Origin: an uncultured Pseudomonadota bacterium
Lineage (GTDB): Bacteria > Desulfobacterota_B > Binatia > UBA9968
DNA: 5,213 bases
Assembly: GCA_946478635.1 (NCBI GenBank)
Contig: CAMLCX010000374.1
Location: 1 to 5,213, forward strand
Reading direction: 5' to 3'
The position numbers and the translations under genes are program-made. The notes below the pieces were generated by a model. It did not search any database. It saw only the letters and a program-made list of their open reading frames with translations, and was not told the DNA's origin. This document shows positions 1-5,180 of this stretch, piece by piece (positions within the stretch are counted from its first letter, which is position 1; the number at the start of each line of letters is the position of its first letter).

Positions 1-19
1 CGTAGGGATAGCGGCCTCC

Positions 20-955
20 ATGGACGCCCACCCTGGTACTTCGTCGCCAGGGCCGCACCGCATCGCGGTTATCCTGGCCGGGGCGACGTTTCCCTTGCTT
101 TTCATCGGCGGTCTCGTGACCGGCAAGGGTGTGGGTCTCGCTGTGCCCGATTGGCCAACGACGTTCGGCTACAACATGTTTCTCTACCCGTGGTCGAAAA
201 TGGTCGGCGGAATTTTCTATGAGCACAGTCATCGGCTCGTCGCCTCGTTCGTCGGACTGTTGACGATCGCGCTGGCGCTGACGTTGTGGCTGCGCGAGGA
301 ACGCCGCTGGCTTCGCCGCCTCGGCCTTATCGCCCTGGTTTTGGTCATTGTTCAAGGCGTGCTTGGCGGATTGCGCGTGGTTTTGCTCGAACATACGTTG
401 GCCATCGTGCATGCGGCTACGGCCCAGATGTTTTTTGCGCTGACGATTTGCCTGGCGATTTTCACATCCAGCGATTGGCAACGAGAAGCCGTTCCGCCGA
501 TAAGCGACGGCGGCCGTTTGCGCCGCCTGAGCGCCGCTACGACGGGGCTGATCTATTTGCAGATCGTCTTCGGCGCGGTTTTGCGCCATACCGGTGAGCG
601 TATCGATGCTCATTTCGTTTTTGCCGCCCTGGTGGCATTGCACGTCGTGCTAGTGGTCGTGCGCGTCAGCAGGCATCACGCCAATGTTGCACAATTGAAT
701 CGACCGGCGTTAATTTTGTTATTGCTGCTGGTCTTGCAACTCGCGCTGGGCGGCGCGTCCTATATCGCGAAATTTACGCCCCTATGGCCGATCTCTTTCA
801 ACTTGATCGTATTGCTGACGACGACGCATCTCGCGGTGGGGGCGTTGATGTTGGCGGTGAGCGTCGCGCTGATGCTGAGATCCTTCCGTCTGTCCGAGCG
901 ATTGATCGCGGCCGGTTCGAAGAAAAAATTTCTGGCAGAGCAAATTTCCGTATGA
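20..955 (+). CDS. ctaA: Haem A synthase (CtaA/COX15 family)
   Basis: A 311-residue polytopic membrane protein. The family oxidises the C8 methyl of haem O to a formyl group, giving haem A for aa3-type oxidases. Visible are about eight hydrophobic segments in two similar halves. The first half has an ExxHR motif (E68, H71, R72) and H131 in a VHAATAQ stretch. The second half has R189-H190, H198/H208 and H270 in TTTHLAVGA, which supply the expected paired haem ligands. The conserved VPDWPTTFGYNMF segment (42-54) is the first periplasmic loop. Only one cysteine is present (C144), so the loop cysteine pair of Bacillus-type CtaA is absent. The ATG at 20 fits the usual N-terminus; only a weak purine stretch precedes it, and two in-frame TAG codons (3-5, 9-11) could end an upstream gene. 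Its stop overlaps the ctaB start (ATGA, 952-955). Family assignment is firm. Confidence 0.95.
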   Translation: MDAHPGTSSPGPHRIAVILAGATFPLLFIGGLVTGKGVGLAVPDWPTTFGYNMFLYPWSKMVGGIFYEHSHRLVASFVGLLTIALALTLWLREERRWLRRLGLIALVLVIVQGVLGGLRVVLLEHTLAIVHAATAQMFFALTICLAIFTSSDWQREAVPPISDGGRLRRLSAATTGLIYLQIVFGAVLRHTGERIDAHFVFAALVALHVVLVVVRVSRHHANVAQLNRPALILLLLLVLQLALGGASYIAKFTPLWPISFNLIVLLTTTHLAVGALMLAVSVALMLRSFRLSERLIAAGSKKKFLAEQISV

Positions 956-1857
956 ATTCAAGCACGGGAACCGCAAGTATCGCGACATCGAGCGCAAGCC
1001 GCAGAGCTGTGGATTTCTGCGAGCTGACCAAGCCGCGCATCGTCCTGATGGTTTTGATTACGGCCGTTGTCGGCTACTACGCCGGGTCGGGCAGCATTCC
1101 CGATTATATCCACCTTTTTCAAATGCTCGTGGGTACCGCTCTCGCCGCTGGAGGCACGCTGACGCTCAATCAATTTCTGGAACGCGATACCGACGCGATG
1201 ATGGACCGCACGCGCAGGCGACCTTTGCCCGACGGCCGGCTCCAGCCGAACGACGCGCTCTGGTTTGGCATTGCCCTGACCTGTTTGGGGCTGTGTTATC
1301 TGGCGCTCACCGTCAACGTGCTCAGCGCCCTCGTCGCCGGTTCAATTACCCTGAGCTACCTCATGGCCTACACGCCAATGAAACGCTTCAGCTCGCTTTG
1401 CGTGCCGGTCGGCGCGGTGCCGGGCGCATTGCCGCCTGTCATCGGCTGGGTGGCGGCGCGCGGCGAATTATCCGTCGATGCCTGGGTGCTGTTTGCGATC
1501 CTGTTTTTGTGGCAAATCCCGCACACGCTGGCCATCGCCTGTTTATACCGCGATGATTTCGCCAAGGCGGGAATTCAGTTTCTTCCGGTCATCGAGCCGG
1601 ACGGCGAAAGCACGAACCGACAAATCATCGTGCACTGCTCGGCCTTATTGGCAGTGAGTCTTTTGCCGACGTTGATCGGACTCGCCGGAACGATTTATTT
1701 TATCGTCGCGTTCCTTTTGGGAATCGGCTTTCTCGCAAGTGGCATCGGCCTGGTCATGGCGCCGACCCGCCTGGGCGCGCGACGTTTGTTGTTCGCCTCT
1801 TTGATTTATCTTCCAGCGCTGTTGCTGGTGATGGCGTTGGACCGGGTACCGCTATGA
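952..1857 (+). CDS. ctaB: Haem O synthase (protohaem IX farnesyltransferase)
   Basis: A 301-residue UbiA-family prenyltransferase (also called CyoE/COX10) that adds a farnesyl group to the haem B vinyl, making haem O, the substrate of the adjacent CtaA. Seen: FCELTKPRI near the N-terminus (22-30); the first Asp-rich active-site motif N73...E77-R-D79-x-D81...M-D-R-T with RRRPLP following; YTPMKR (140-145); GAVPGALPPVIGW (154-166); and the second motif WQIPH...YRDDFAKAGI (187-208), followed by LPV. About nine membrane helices are expected and hydrophobic blocks fit that. The frame stays open back to 784, but the ATG at 952, overlapping the ctaA stop, gives the normal family length; upstream residues would merely be ctaA read in another frame. 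There is no strong Shine-Dalgarno, so translation is probably coupled to ctaA. Its stop in turn overlaps the next start by ATGA (1854-1857). Confidence 0.95.
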   Translation: MNSSTGTASIATSSASRRAVDFCELTKPRIVLMVLITAVVGYYAGSGSIPDYIHLFQMLVGTALAAGGTLTLNQFLERDTDAMMDRTRRRPLPDGRLQPNDALWFGIALTCLGLCYLALTVNVLSALVAGSITLSYLMAYTPMKRFSSLCVPVGAVPGALPPVIGWVAARGELSVDAWVLFAILFLWQIPHTLAIACLYRDDFAKAGIQFLPVIEPDGESTNRQIIVHCSALLAVSLLPTLIGLAGTIYFIVAFLLGIGFLASGIGLVMAPTRLGARRLLFASLIYLPALLLVMALDRVPL

Positions 1858-1979
1858 ATCATTGGATTATGGAACCGCCTCAGAGCGATGAATCTCGCAC
1901 ATGGCGCTGGGGGATTGGTCTGGCGCTACTGGCTGTATTGTATATCGCGGCGGTGATCGCATTCATAATCGCTTACTAG
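1854..1979 (+). CDS. Small single-helix membrane protein, 41 aa, unknown
   Basis: A 41-residue ORF starting at the ATG that overlaps the ctaB stop (ATGA) and ending in TAG 14 bases before the next gene. It has a polar N-terminus (NHWIMEPPQSDESRTWRW, residues 2-19), then an uninterrupted hydrophobic stretch from about G20 to A40 ending IIAY, so it should be one transmembrane helix with a short charged tail in front. I do not recognise a defined family. In many proteobacterial aa3 operons a tiny single-helix protein (CoxF-type) sits directly after ctaB, and small one-helix subunits (such as CtaH, subunit IV of Paracoccus) are known in purified oxidases. By position and shape this could be an equivalent oxidase subunit or assembly peptide, which is inference. 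Support for it being real is the overlap with ctaB, exact filling of an otherwise empty gap, and the coherent helix. No strong ribosome binding site is seen. Confidence 0.7.
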   Translation: MNHWIMEPPQSDESRTWRWGIGLALLAVLYIAAVIAFIIAY

Positions 1980-1993
1980 CTTGAGTTAGTTCA

Positions 1994-2659
1994 ATGGCAA
2001 AAAGCTCAACCGCTCGCAAATTGGACGATCTGCCCGGCATTACTGAGGCCAAGCGAGCGGGCTTCGGCGGCGGGCCGCCAACTCCGCCGCCGGTGCGTCC
2101 GAATGTACCGCTCGGCAGTAATGCATGGCTTGCGACCGTAATGCTTCTGGGCGCAGAGGCCATGTTCTTTGCCGGACTGATGGGCGCGTTTCTGGTCTTT
2201 CGCATGACAACGTCGGTCTGGCCGCCGCCTTTTCAGCCGCGTCTACCCACTGCGGTAACCGCCGTCAACACGCTCATTCTATTGGCGAGCGCCGTGACCA
2301 TGTTATTGGCCTTGCGAGCGAACCGTCGCGACGACCGCACGCGCCTGCTTTTCTTGCTTTCGTGGACGGCGTTCTTAGGCACGGGCTTTCTTTTGATCCA
2401 AGGTTTTGAATGGGTTCGTTTGCTCCATTTCGGCCTGACGGTCTCGAGCAGCGTGTACGGCGGGTTATTCTATACGCTCATTGGATTTCATGGCGCGCAT
2501 GTCTGCGGCGCGTTAGTTTGGTTGCTGGTTGTCTGGATAAAGGCGCGGCAAGGAAAATACAACAGACGAAACGAGGTCGGCTTGCAAATGTGCAGCATGT
2601 ACTGGATTTTTGTCGTTGCGCTGTGGCCGGTTCTCTACGGATTGGTTTATCTTTTTTAG
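1994..2659 (+). CDS. Cytochrome c oxidase subunit III-like protein (divergent copy)
   Basis: A 221-residue member of the haem-copper oxidase subunit III family (CoxC/CtaE/CyoC). This subunit packs against subunit I and supports proton uptake and stability, but is not itself catalytic. Five hydrophobic segments fit the five-helix bacterial form (about 45-69, 88-108, 118-138, 152-182, 199-221). Family motifs: GAEAMFFAGLMGAFLVFR with E55, TAVNTLILLASAVTM, QGFEW (E139, W140), and GFHGAHV with H166 and H169. The N-terminal 40 residues are unusual, with a Gly/Pro-rich tract (GGGPPTPPPVRP, 25-36). The C-terminal signature that reads YWHFVD in the second copy here is YWIFVVALWP, so the His and Asp are lost. 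The ATG at 1994 has no clear Shine-Dalgarno; a later start would lose only the low-complexity leader. It may be the partner of the copy at 2996, as in operons with two subunit III genes (for example coxO/coxP). Confidence 0.88.
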   Translation: MAKSSTARKLDDLPGITEAKRAGFGGGPPTPPPVRPNVPLGSNAWLATVMLLGAEAMFFAGLMGAFLVFRMTTSVWPPPFQPRLPTAVTAVNTLILLASAVTMLLALRANRRDDRTRLLFLLSWTAFLGTGFLLIQGFEWVRLLHFGLTVSSSVYGGLFYTLIGFHGAHVCGALVWLLVVWIKARQGKYNRRNEVGLQMCSMYWIFVVALWPVLYGLVYLF

Positions 2660-2686
2660 TCGATTAGTTGACTCTTTTTAGTCGAT
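2653..2686 (+). repeat. 12-bp direct repeat spanning a stop codon, with weak hairpin
   Basis: TTTTTAGTCGAT occurs at 2653-2664, covering the stop of the first subunit III-like gene, and again at 2675-2686, 22 bases later. Between them AGTCGA-TTAG-TTGACT (2658-2673) can fold into a six-pair stem with one G-T pair, followed by C and five T. It could be a small local duplication or a weak transcription pause or leaky terminator; the stem is too AT-rich and short to call a terminator. The whole 55-base gap (2660-2714) holds no other recognisable feature. Confidence 0.5.
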
Positions 2687-2714
2687 GCGTTAATTCTTGC
2701 AGCGTAATTTGCCC

Positions 2715-2999
2715 ATGCTTAGGAAATTTTTCATATTCGCGTTCACGCTTGCCACGGTACTCCTGGGGCGGGTGGCTCACTCTTGGGCTTGCGCGGTTTG
2801 TTTTGGTGGAAGCGGTGATTCGGCGACCGACGGGTACAATGCCAGCGTGCTATTTCTCATGTCAACGCCGTATTTGGTCGTGGGTTCGATCGTCGGCGCA
2901 CTTATTTTTACATACCGGCGCGCGCGCAAGCGAAGCGAAGTAGCCGATAGGGAAGCAATGGTACAGCTCACATGGAAACAGGAGGACAGCAGTCGATGA
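2715..2999 (+). CDS. Small exported CxxC protein with one C-terminal helix, unknown
   Basis: A 94-residue protein. The N-terminus (MLRKFFIFAFTLATVLLGRV...SWA) looks like a Sec signal peptide with basic residues, a hydrophobic core and a plausible signal peptidase I site after S23-W24-A25. Directly behind it is a CAVCFGG motif with C26 and C29, then DSATDGYNAS (35-44), one transmembrane helix (about 45-67, containing a Pro) and a cytoplasmic basic tail RRARKR. Similar short proteins with a Cys-x-Val-Cys-Phe-Gly start and an Asn/Ala-rich helix entry occur beside cytochrome oxidase genes in several phyla, but I know of no assigned function. A periplasmic CxxC next to the membrane would suit metal (copper) handling or thiol redox in oxidase assembly; this is inference. 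Start: ATG 2715 is preferred over TTG 2697 because it gives a clean signal peptide; neither has a clear ribosome site. The stop overlaps the next start (ATGA, 2996-2999). Confidence 0.8.
   Translation: MLRKFFIFAFTLATVLLGRVAHSWACAVCFGGSGDSATDGYNASVLFLMSTPYLVVGSIVGALIFTYRRARKRSEVADREAMVQLTWKQEDSSR
2981..2985 (+). promoter_or_regulatory. Shine-Dalgarno for the canonical subunit III gene
   Basis: GGAGG lies ten bases before the ATG at 2996, inside the end of the preceding coding sequence. It decides the start: the in-frame ATG at 2972 is upstream of this site and would place the ribosome site inside the gene, so 2996 is the likely start. It is one of the strongest ribosome sites in the operon. 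Confidence 0.8.
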
Positions 3000-3604
3000 G
3001 TGATGTCGCGGCAATGCAGGCGGGCGCAGAGCCAGCAGAAACGCCTTTAACACCGGAGAACTGGGGCAAGCTCGGCATGTGGCTGTTTCTCGCCGGCGAC
3101 GCCATGTCGTTCGGTTGTTTGATAGTCGGATATGGCATCCTCCGTCACGCGAGCAAGAACTGGCCGGTGCCCGCCGACGTGTTGGGCATCAATCTCACCG
3201 CGCTCATGACCTTGCTGCTGATTGTCAGCAGCGTGACCATGGTCTTGGCATTGGCGGCCATTCACGACGGTGACAAGGCGCGGTTCAGGATATTCATGGG
3301 GTTTACGATCCTTGGCGGCTTGATCTTTCTCGGTTTGCAGGCCTACGAGTGGACCCACCTGATCGGCCACACTTTACCGGAGCACAAGCTGTCTTTCAGC
3401 ACGGATCTTTTCGCGACGACTTTTTTTGTGCTCACGGGCTTTCACGGCATGCATGTGACCGGTGGCGTGATTTATAACACCAGCGTTCTTGCCGCGGTGA
3501 GTCGCGGCCGCTACGGCGCAAGACATGTGGAGATCGCCGGGTTGTATTGGCACTTCGTCGATCTCGTGTGGATATTGATTTTTACGTTTGTCTATCTCAT
3601 CTAG
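2996..3604 (+). CDS. ctaE: Cytochrome c oxidase subunit III (canonical copy)
   Basis: A 202-residue, five-helix subunit III of a haem-copper oxidase, an integral membrane subunit bound to catalytic subunit I. Hydrophobic segments are about 24-49, 67-89, 98-117, 136-168 and 181-202. Motifs: WGKLGMWLFLAGDAMSFG (23-40), where the acidic residue of helix I is D35 rather than the E55 of the first copy; NLTALMTLLLIVSSVTM; LQAYEWTHLI with E118 and W119; LTGFHGMHVTGG with H150 and H153; and the C-terminal signature YWHFVDLVW (184-192) with H186 and D189 intact. The start at 2996 is fixed by the GGAGG at 2981 and the ATGA overlap with the preceding gene. An eight-base gap leads to subunit IV. It is clearly diverged from the copy at 1994, so the pair is an old duplication with separate roles rather than a recent one. 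Confidence 0.93.
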   Translation: MSDVAAMQAGAEPAETPLTPENWGKLGMWLFLAGDAMSFGCLIVGYGILRHASKNWPVPADVLGINLTALMTLLLIVSSVTMVLALAAIHDGDKARFRIFMGFTILGGLIFLGLQAYEWTHLIGHTLPEHKLSFSTDLFATTFFVLTGFHGMHVTGGVIYNTSVLAAVSRGRYGARHVEIAGLYWHFVDLVWILIFTFVYLI

Positions 3605-3607
3605 GAG
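3602..3607 (+). promoter_or_regulatory. Shine-Dalgarno for the subunit IV gene
   Basis: TAGGAG overlaps the TAG stop of the subunit III gene and lies five bases before the ATG at 3613. It supports 3613 as the subunit IV start, rather than in-frame starts further upstream that fall within subunit III, and suggests re-initiation by the same ribosomes. Confidence 0.7.
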
Positions 3608-3612
3608 TCGCC

Positions 3613-3891
3613 ATGTCATCGGAAGCACACTCAACCGCCAATTATCTGAAGATTTTTTATATTCTCCTGGCGCTGACCATCGTCGAAGTTGCGATGGTTT
3701 ATATGCATCTGCCAAAGATGCTGCTCGTGAGCTTGCTGATTGTGCTTGCCGTATGGAAGGCTACGCTGGTCGCCATGCATTTTATGCACCTCAAATTTGA
3801 AAAGAAGACGCTGGCGCTGATTGCGCTTTCGCCGTTTGTTCTCTGTGTTTTTTTGATTCTGATGTTGTTGCCCGACATCTTTGCCAGGTAA
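3613..3891 (+). CDS. ctaF: Cytochrome c oxidase subunit IV, prokaryotic type
   Basis: A 92-residue membrane protein of the prokaryotic cytochrome oxidase subunit IV family (COX4_pro; CtaF/CoxD/CyoD-like). This subunit is small and non-catalytic and helps stabilise or assemble the oxidase. Three helices are visible (about 12-31, 36-56, 66-87). Family signatures are YLKIFYILLALTIVEV (11-26) with E25 in helix one, and WKATLVAMHFMHLKFE (48-63), including K49, H56 and H59, at the end of helix two. The length is normal for the family. The start at 3613 follows a TAGGAG site; the frame is open upstream to 3547 but that stretch is the coding end of subunit III in another frame. The stop overlaps the next start by one base (TAATG). 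The presence of this type points to a caa3/bo3-like oxidase rather than a cbb3 one. Confidence 0.92.
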   Translation: MSSEAHSTANYLKIFYILLALTIVEVAMVYMHLPKMLLVSLLIVLAVWKATLVAMHFMHLKFEKKTLALIALSPFVLCVFLILMLLPDIFAR

Positions 3892-4316
3892 TGACCGCGT
3901 CCTCACTTCCGACGTTGAATGCGGCGCTGAATTCCCTCAGCGCCGTTTTTCTTTTGGCCGGATTTGTTTTTATCAAGTCGCGTCATCGGGACGCGCATCG
4001 CACCTGCATGCTGTCGGCCTTCACCTGCTCGATCCTGTTTTTGATTTCCTATTTGATCTACCATTATCAGGTCGGTTCGGTACCGTTCCGAGGTCAGGGT
4101 TGGGTCCGCCCGGTGTATTTTTCCATACTATTGACCCACACGGTCTTGGCCGTGACTGTGGTGCCGCTGGCGCTGATCACGCTTAATCGGGCGCTTAAAG
4201 AACGATTCGACGCGCACAGACGCATCGCGCGCTGGACGTTTCCGATATGGCTCTATGTTTCAGTTACCGGGGTAGTTGTTTACTGGATGCTCTACGGGCT
4301 TGCGCCGTCTCGTTGA
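3891..4316 (+). CDS. ctaM: DUF420 membrane protein (CtaM/YozB-like oxidase assembly factor)
   Basis: A 141-residue polytopic protein matching the DUF420 family. Seen: LPTLNAALNSLSAVFLLAGF (6-25) as the first helix, then about three further helices (43-60, 75-97, 115-135), and conserved histidines at H36 (DAHR), H58 (YLIYHYQ), H83 (ILLTHT) and H109 (DAHRRIARWTFPIW), plus FRGQGWVRPVYF (66-77) and YVSVTGVVVYWMLY (122-135). In Bacillus/Staphylococcus, CtaM of this family is needed for an active aa3-type oxidase, and the conserved histidines suggest a metal or haem site. Transfer of that role here is inference, well supported by position as the last gene of the oxidase block. It starts on the ATG of TAATG at the subunit IV stop, with only a weak AGGT in front. 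A strong terminator-like hairpin lies in its first codons (3922-3955). Confidence 0.88.
   Translation: MTASSLPTLNAALNSLSAVFLLAGFVFIKSRHRDAHRTCMLSAFTCSILFLISYLIYHYQVGSVPFRGQGWVRPVYFSILLTHTVLAVTVVPLALITLNRALKERFDAHRRIARWTFPIWLYVSVTGVVVYWMLYGLAPSR
3922..3955 (+). terminator. Terminator-like hairpin inside the DUF420 gene
   Basis: CGGCGCTGA (3922-3930) and its perfect complement TCAGCGCCG (3937-3945) form a nine-pair GC-rich stem with the six-base loop ATTCCC, followed directly by TTTTTCTTTT (3946-3955). This has every mark of a Rho-independent terminator but begins only 31 bases after the subunit IV stop and lies within codons 11-22 of the next gene. It could attenuate transcription unless ribosomes are translating DUF420. 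It could also be chance, since the codons encode residues typical of the family. Function is not shown by the sequence alone. Confidence 0.45.
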
Positions 4317-4350
4317 CGCTGGAACGCGCTCAGCGATAGAACGAGAGACT

Positions 4351-4356
4351 GGGAGG
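4351..4356 (+). promoter_or_regulatory. Shine-Dalgarno for the aspartate dehydrogenase gene
   Basis: GGGAGG lies eight bases before the ATG at 4365 and fixes that start. It sits in the 48-base gap (4317-4364) that separates the oxidase block from this gene. The gap holds no convincing terminator or promoter, so read-through from upstream remains possible. Confidence 0.75.
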
Positions 4357-4364
4357 TCGCTCCT

Positions 4365-5165
4365 ATGAAATCCATCGGTATCGTCGGTTGCGGCGCGATC
4401 GGCAAAGCCCTGGTCCGCGCGGTCGATAGCGGCAAGCTTTCGATCCGCGTCGCCGGCGTGACCAGCCGCACCGAGAGCCATGCGCGCGAGTTTCTTGCCG
4501 CGTTTGCCCAGCCGCCGGCTTATCTCTCATTGAAGAATCTGATCGACGCTGCCGACATGATCGTCGAAGCGGCGGGCGGCGCGGTCGTCGCCAGTTTGGC
4601 CGAGCAGGTTTTCGCCGCAGGGAAAGATTTGATGGTGATCAGCGTGGGTGCCTTGCTCGATCACCCGGAGATCATCGAGAACTCGCGCCGCACCGGCTGC
4701 CGCCTTTATGTTCCATCCGGCGCCATCGCCGGACTCGACGGCATCAAGTCGGCCGTCATGGGCGCCATTACTCACGTCACGCATACCACGCGCAAGCCGC
4801 CGGCCGGATTGGTAGGCGCGCCGTATCTCGTCGAACGAGGGATTTCCCTCGCGGGTTTGCAACAGGAGAAAGAAATTTTTTCCGGCTCTGCCCGAGAGGC
4901 TTGCCGTGGCTTTCCCGCCAACGTCAATGTCACCGCCGCCGTGAGCCTGGCGGGCATCGGCCCGGATCAAACACGGGTAAAGATTTTCGCAGTGCCTGGA
5001 CTTGTGCGCAACTGTCATGACATCGACGTCGAGGGGGAATTCGGCAAACTCCACGTCCATATAGAGAATGTCCCCAGCGAAAATCCCAAAACCGGGAAGC
5101 TCACGGCGCTGTCCATCATTCGCGCGGTTCAGGATGCGGTCGATCCAGTGCGAATCGGCAACTAG
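4365..5165 (+). CDS. nadX: L-aspartate dehydrogenase (NadX family)
   Basis: A 266-residue soluble enzyme that oxidises L-aspartate with NAD(P)+ to iminoaspartate. Iminoaspartate is the substrate of quinolinate synthase (NadA) in NAD synthesis, or it hydrolyses to oxaloacetate. Seen: an N-terminal Rossmann fold with GCGAIG (8-13) and VTSRT after strand two (32-36); VEAAGGAVV (67-75); the conserved PSGAIAGLDG (117-126); TTRKPP (141-146); then the DUF108 C-terminal domain with FPANVNVTAAVSLAGIG (183-199), RNCHDI (215-220) holding the likely catalytic H218, and IENVPSENPKTG (233-244). The length is normal for the family. Start 4365 follows a GGGAGG site. No nadA or nadC is visible beside it, so whether it serves NAD synthesis or aspartate use in this organism is open. 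Its link to the oxidase genes is probably only adjacency. Confidence 0.9.
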   Translation: MKSIGIVGCGAIGKALVRAVDSGKLSIRVAGVTSRTESHAREFLAAFAQPPAYLSLKNLIDAADMIVEAAGGAVVASLAEQVFAAGKDLMVISVGALLDHPEIIENSRRTGCRLYVPSGAIAGLDGIKSAVMGAITHVTHTTRKPPAGLVGAPYLVERGISLAGLQQEKEIFSGSAREACRGFPANVNVTAAVSLAGIGPDQTRVKIFAVPGLVRNCHDIDVEGEFGKLHVHIENVPSENPKTGKLTALSIIRAVQDAVDPVRIGN

Positions 5166-5180
5166 TGTAGTGACTCTTAA

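Noticed and set aside
784..951. N-terminal extension of ctaB back to 784
   Set aside because: The extension overlaps the ctaA coding region in another frame, has no family similarity and exceeds the usual length; the ATG at 952 gives a normal protein and an ATGA overlap.
2697..2714. TTG start at 2697 for the CxxC protein
   Set aside because: It adds only six residues in front of a good signal peptide and has no ribosome site; ATG 2715 is the simpler start, though TTG cannot be fully excluded.
2972..2995. ATG 2972 as the subunit III start
   Set aside because: The strong GGAGG at 2981-2985 lies downstream of it and is correctly spaced for 2996, which also makes an ATGA overlap.
4317..4335. 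CGCTG...CAGCG inverted repeat after the DUF420 stop as a terminator
   Set aside because: The stem is only five pairs with a nine-base loop and no T-tract follows.
4351..4364. GGAG/CTCC pairing that could hide the nadX ribosome site
   Set aside because: A four-pair stem (five with a G-T pair) is likely chance; no ligand-binding structure is visible around it.
4527..5060. 177-codon open frame on the minus strand opposite nadX
   Set aside because: It lies wholly opposite a clear NadX-family gene, its translation has no recognisable domain, and long antisense frames are common in GC-rich coding DNA.
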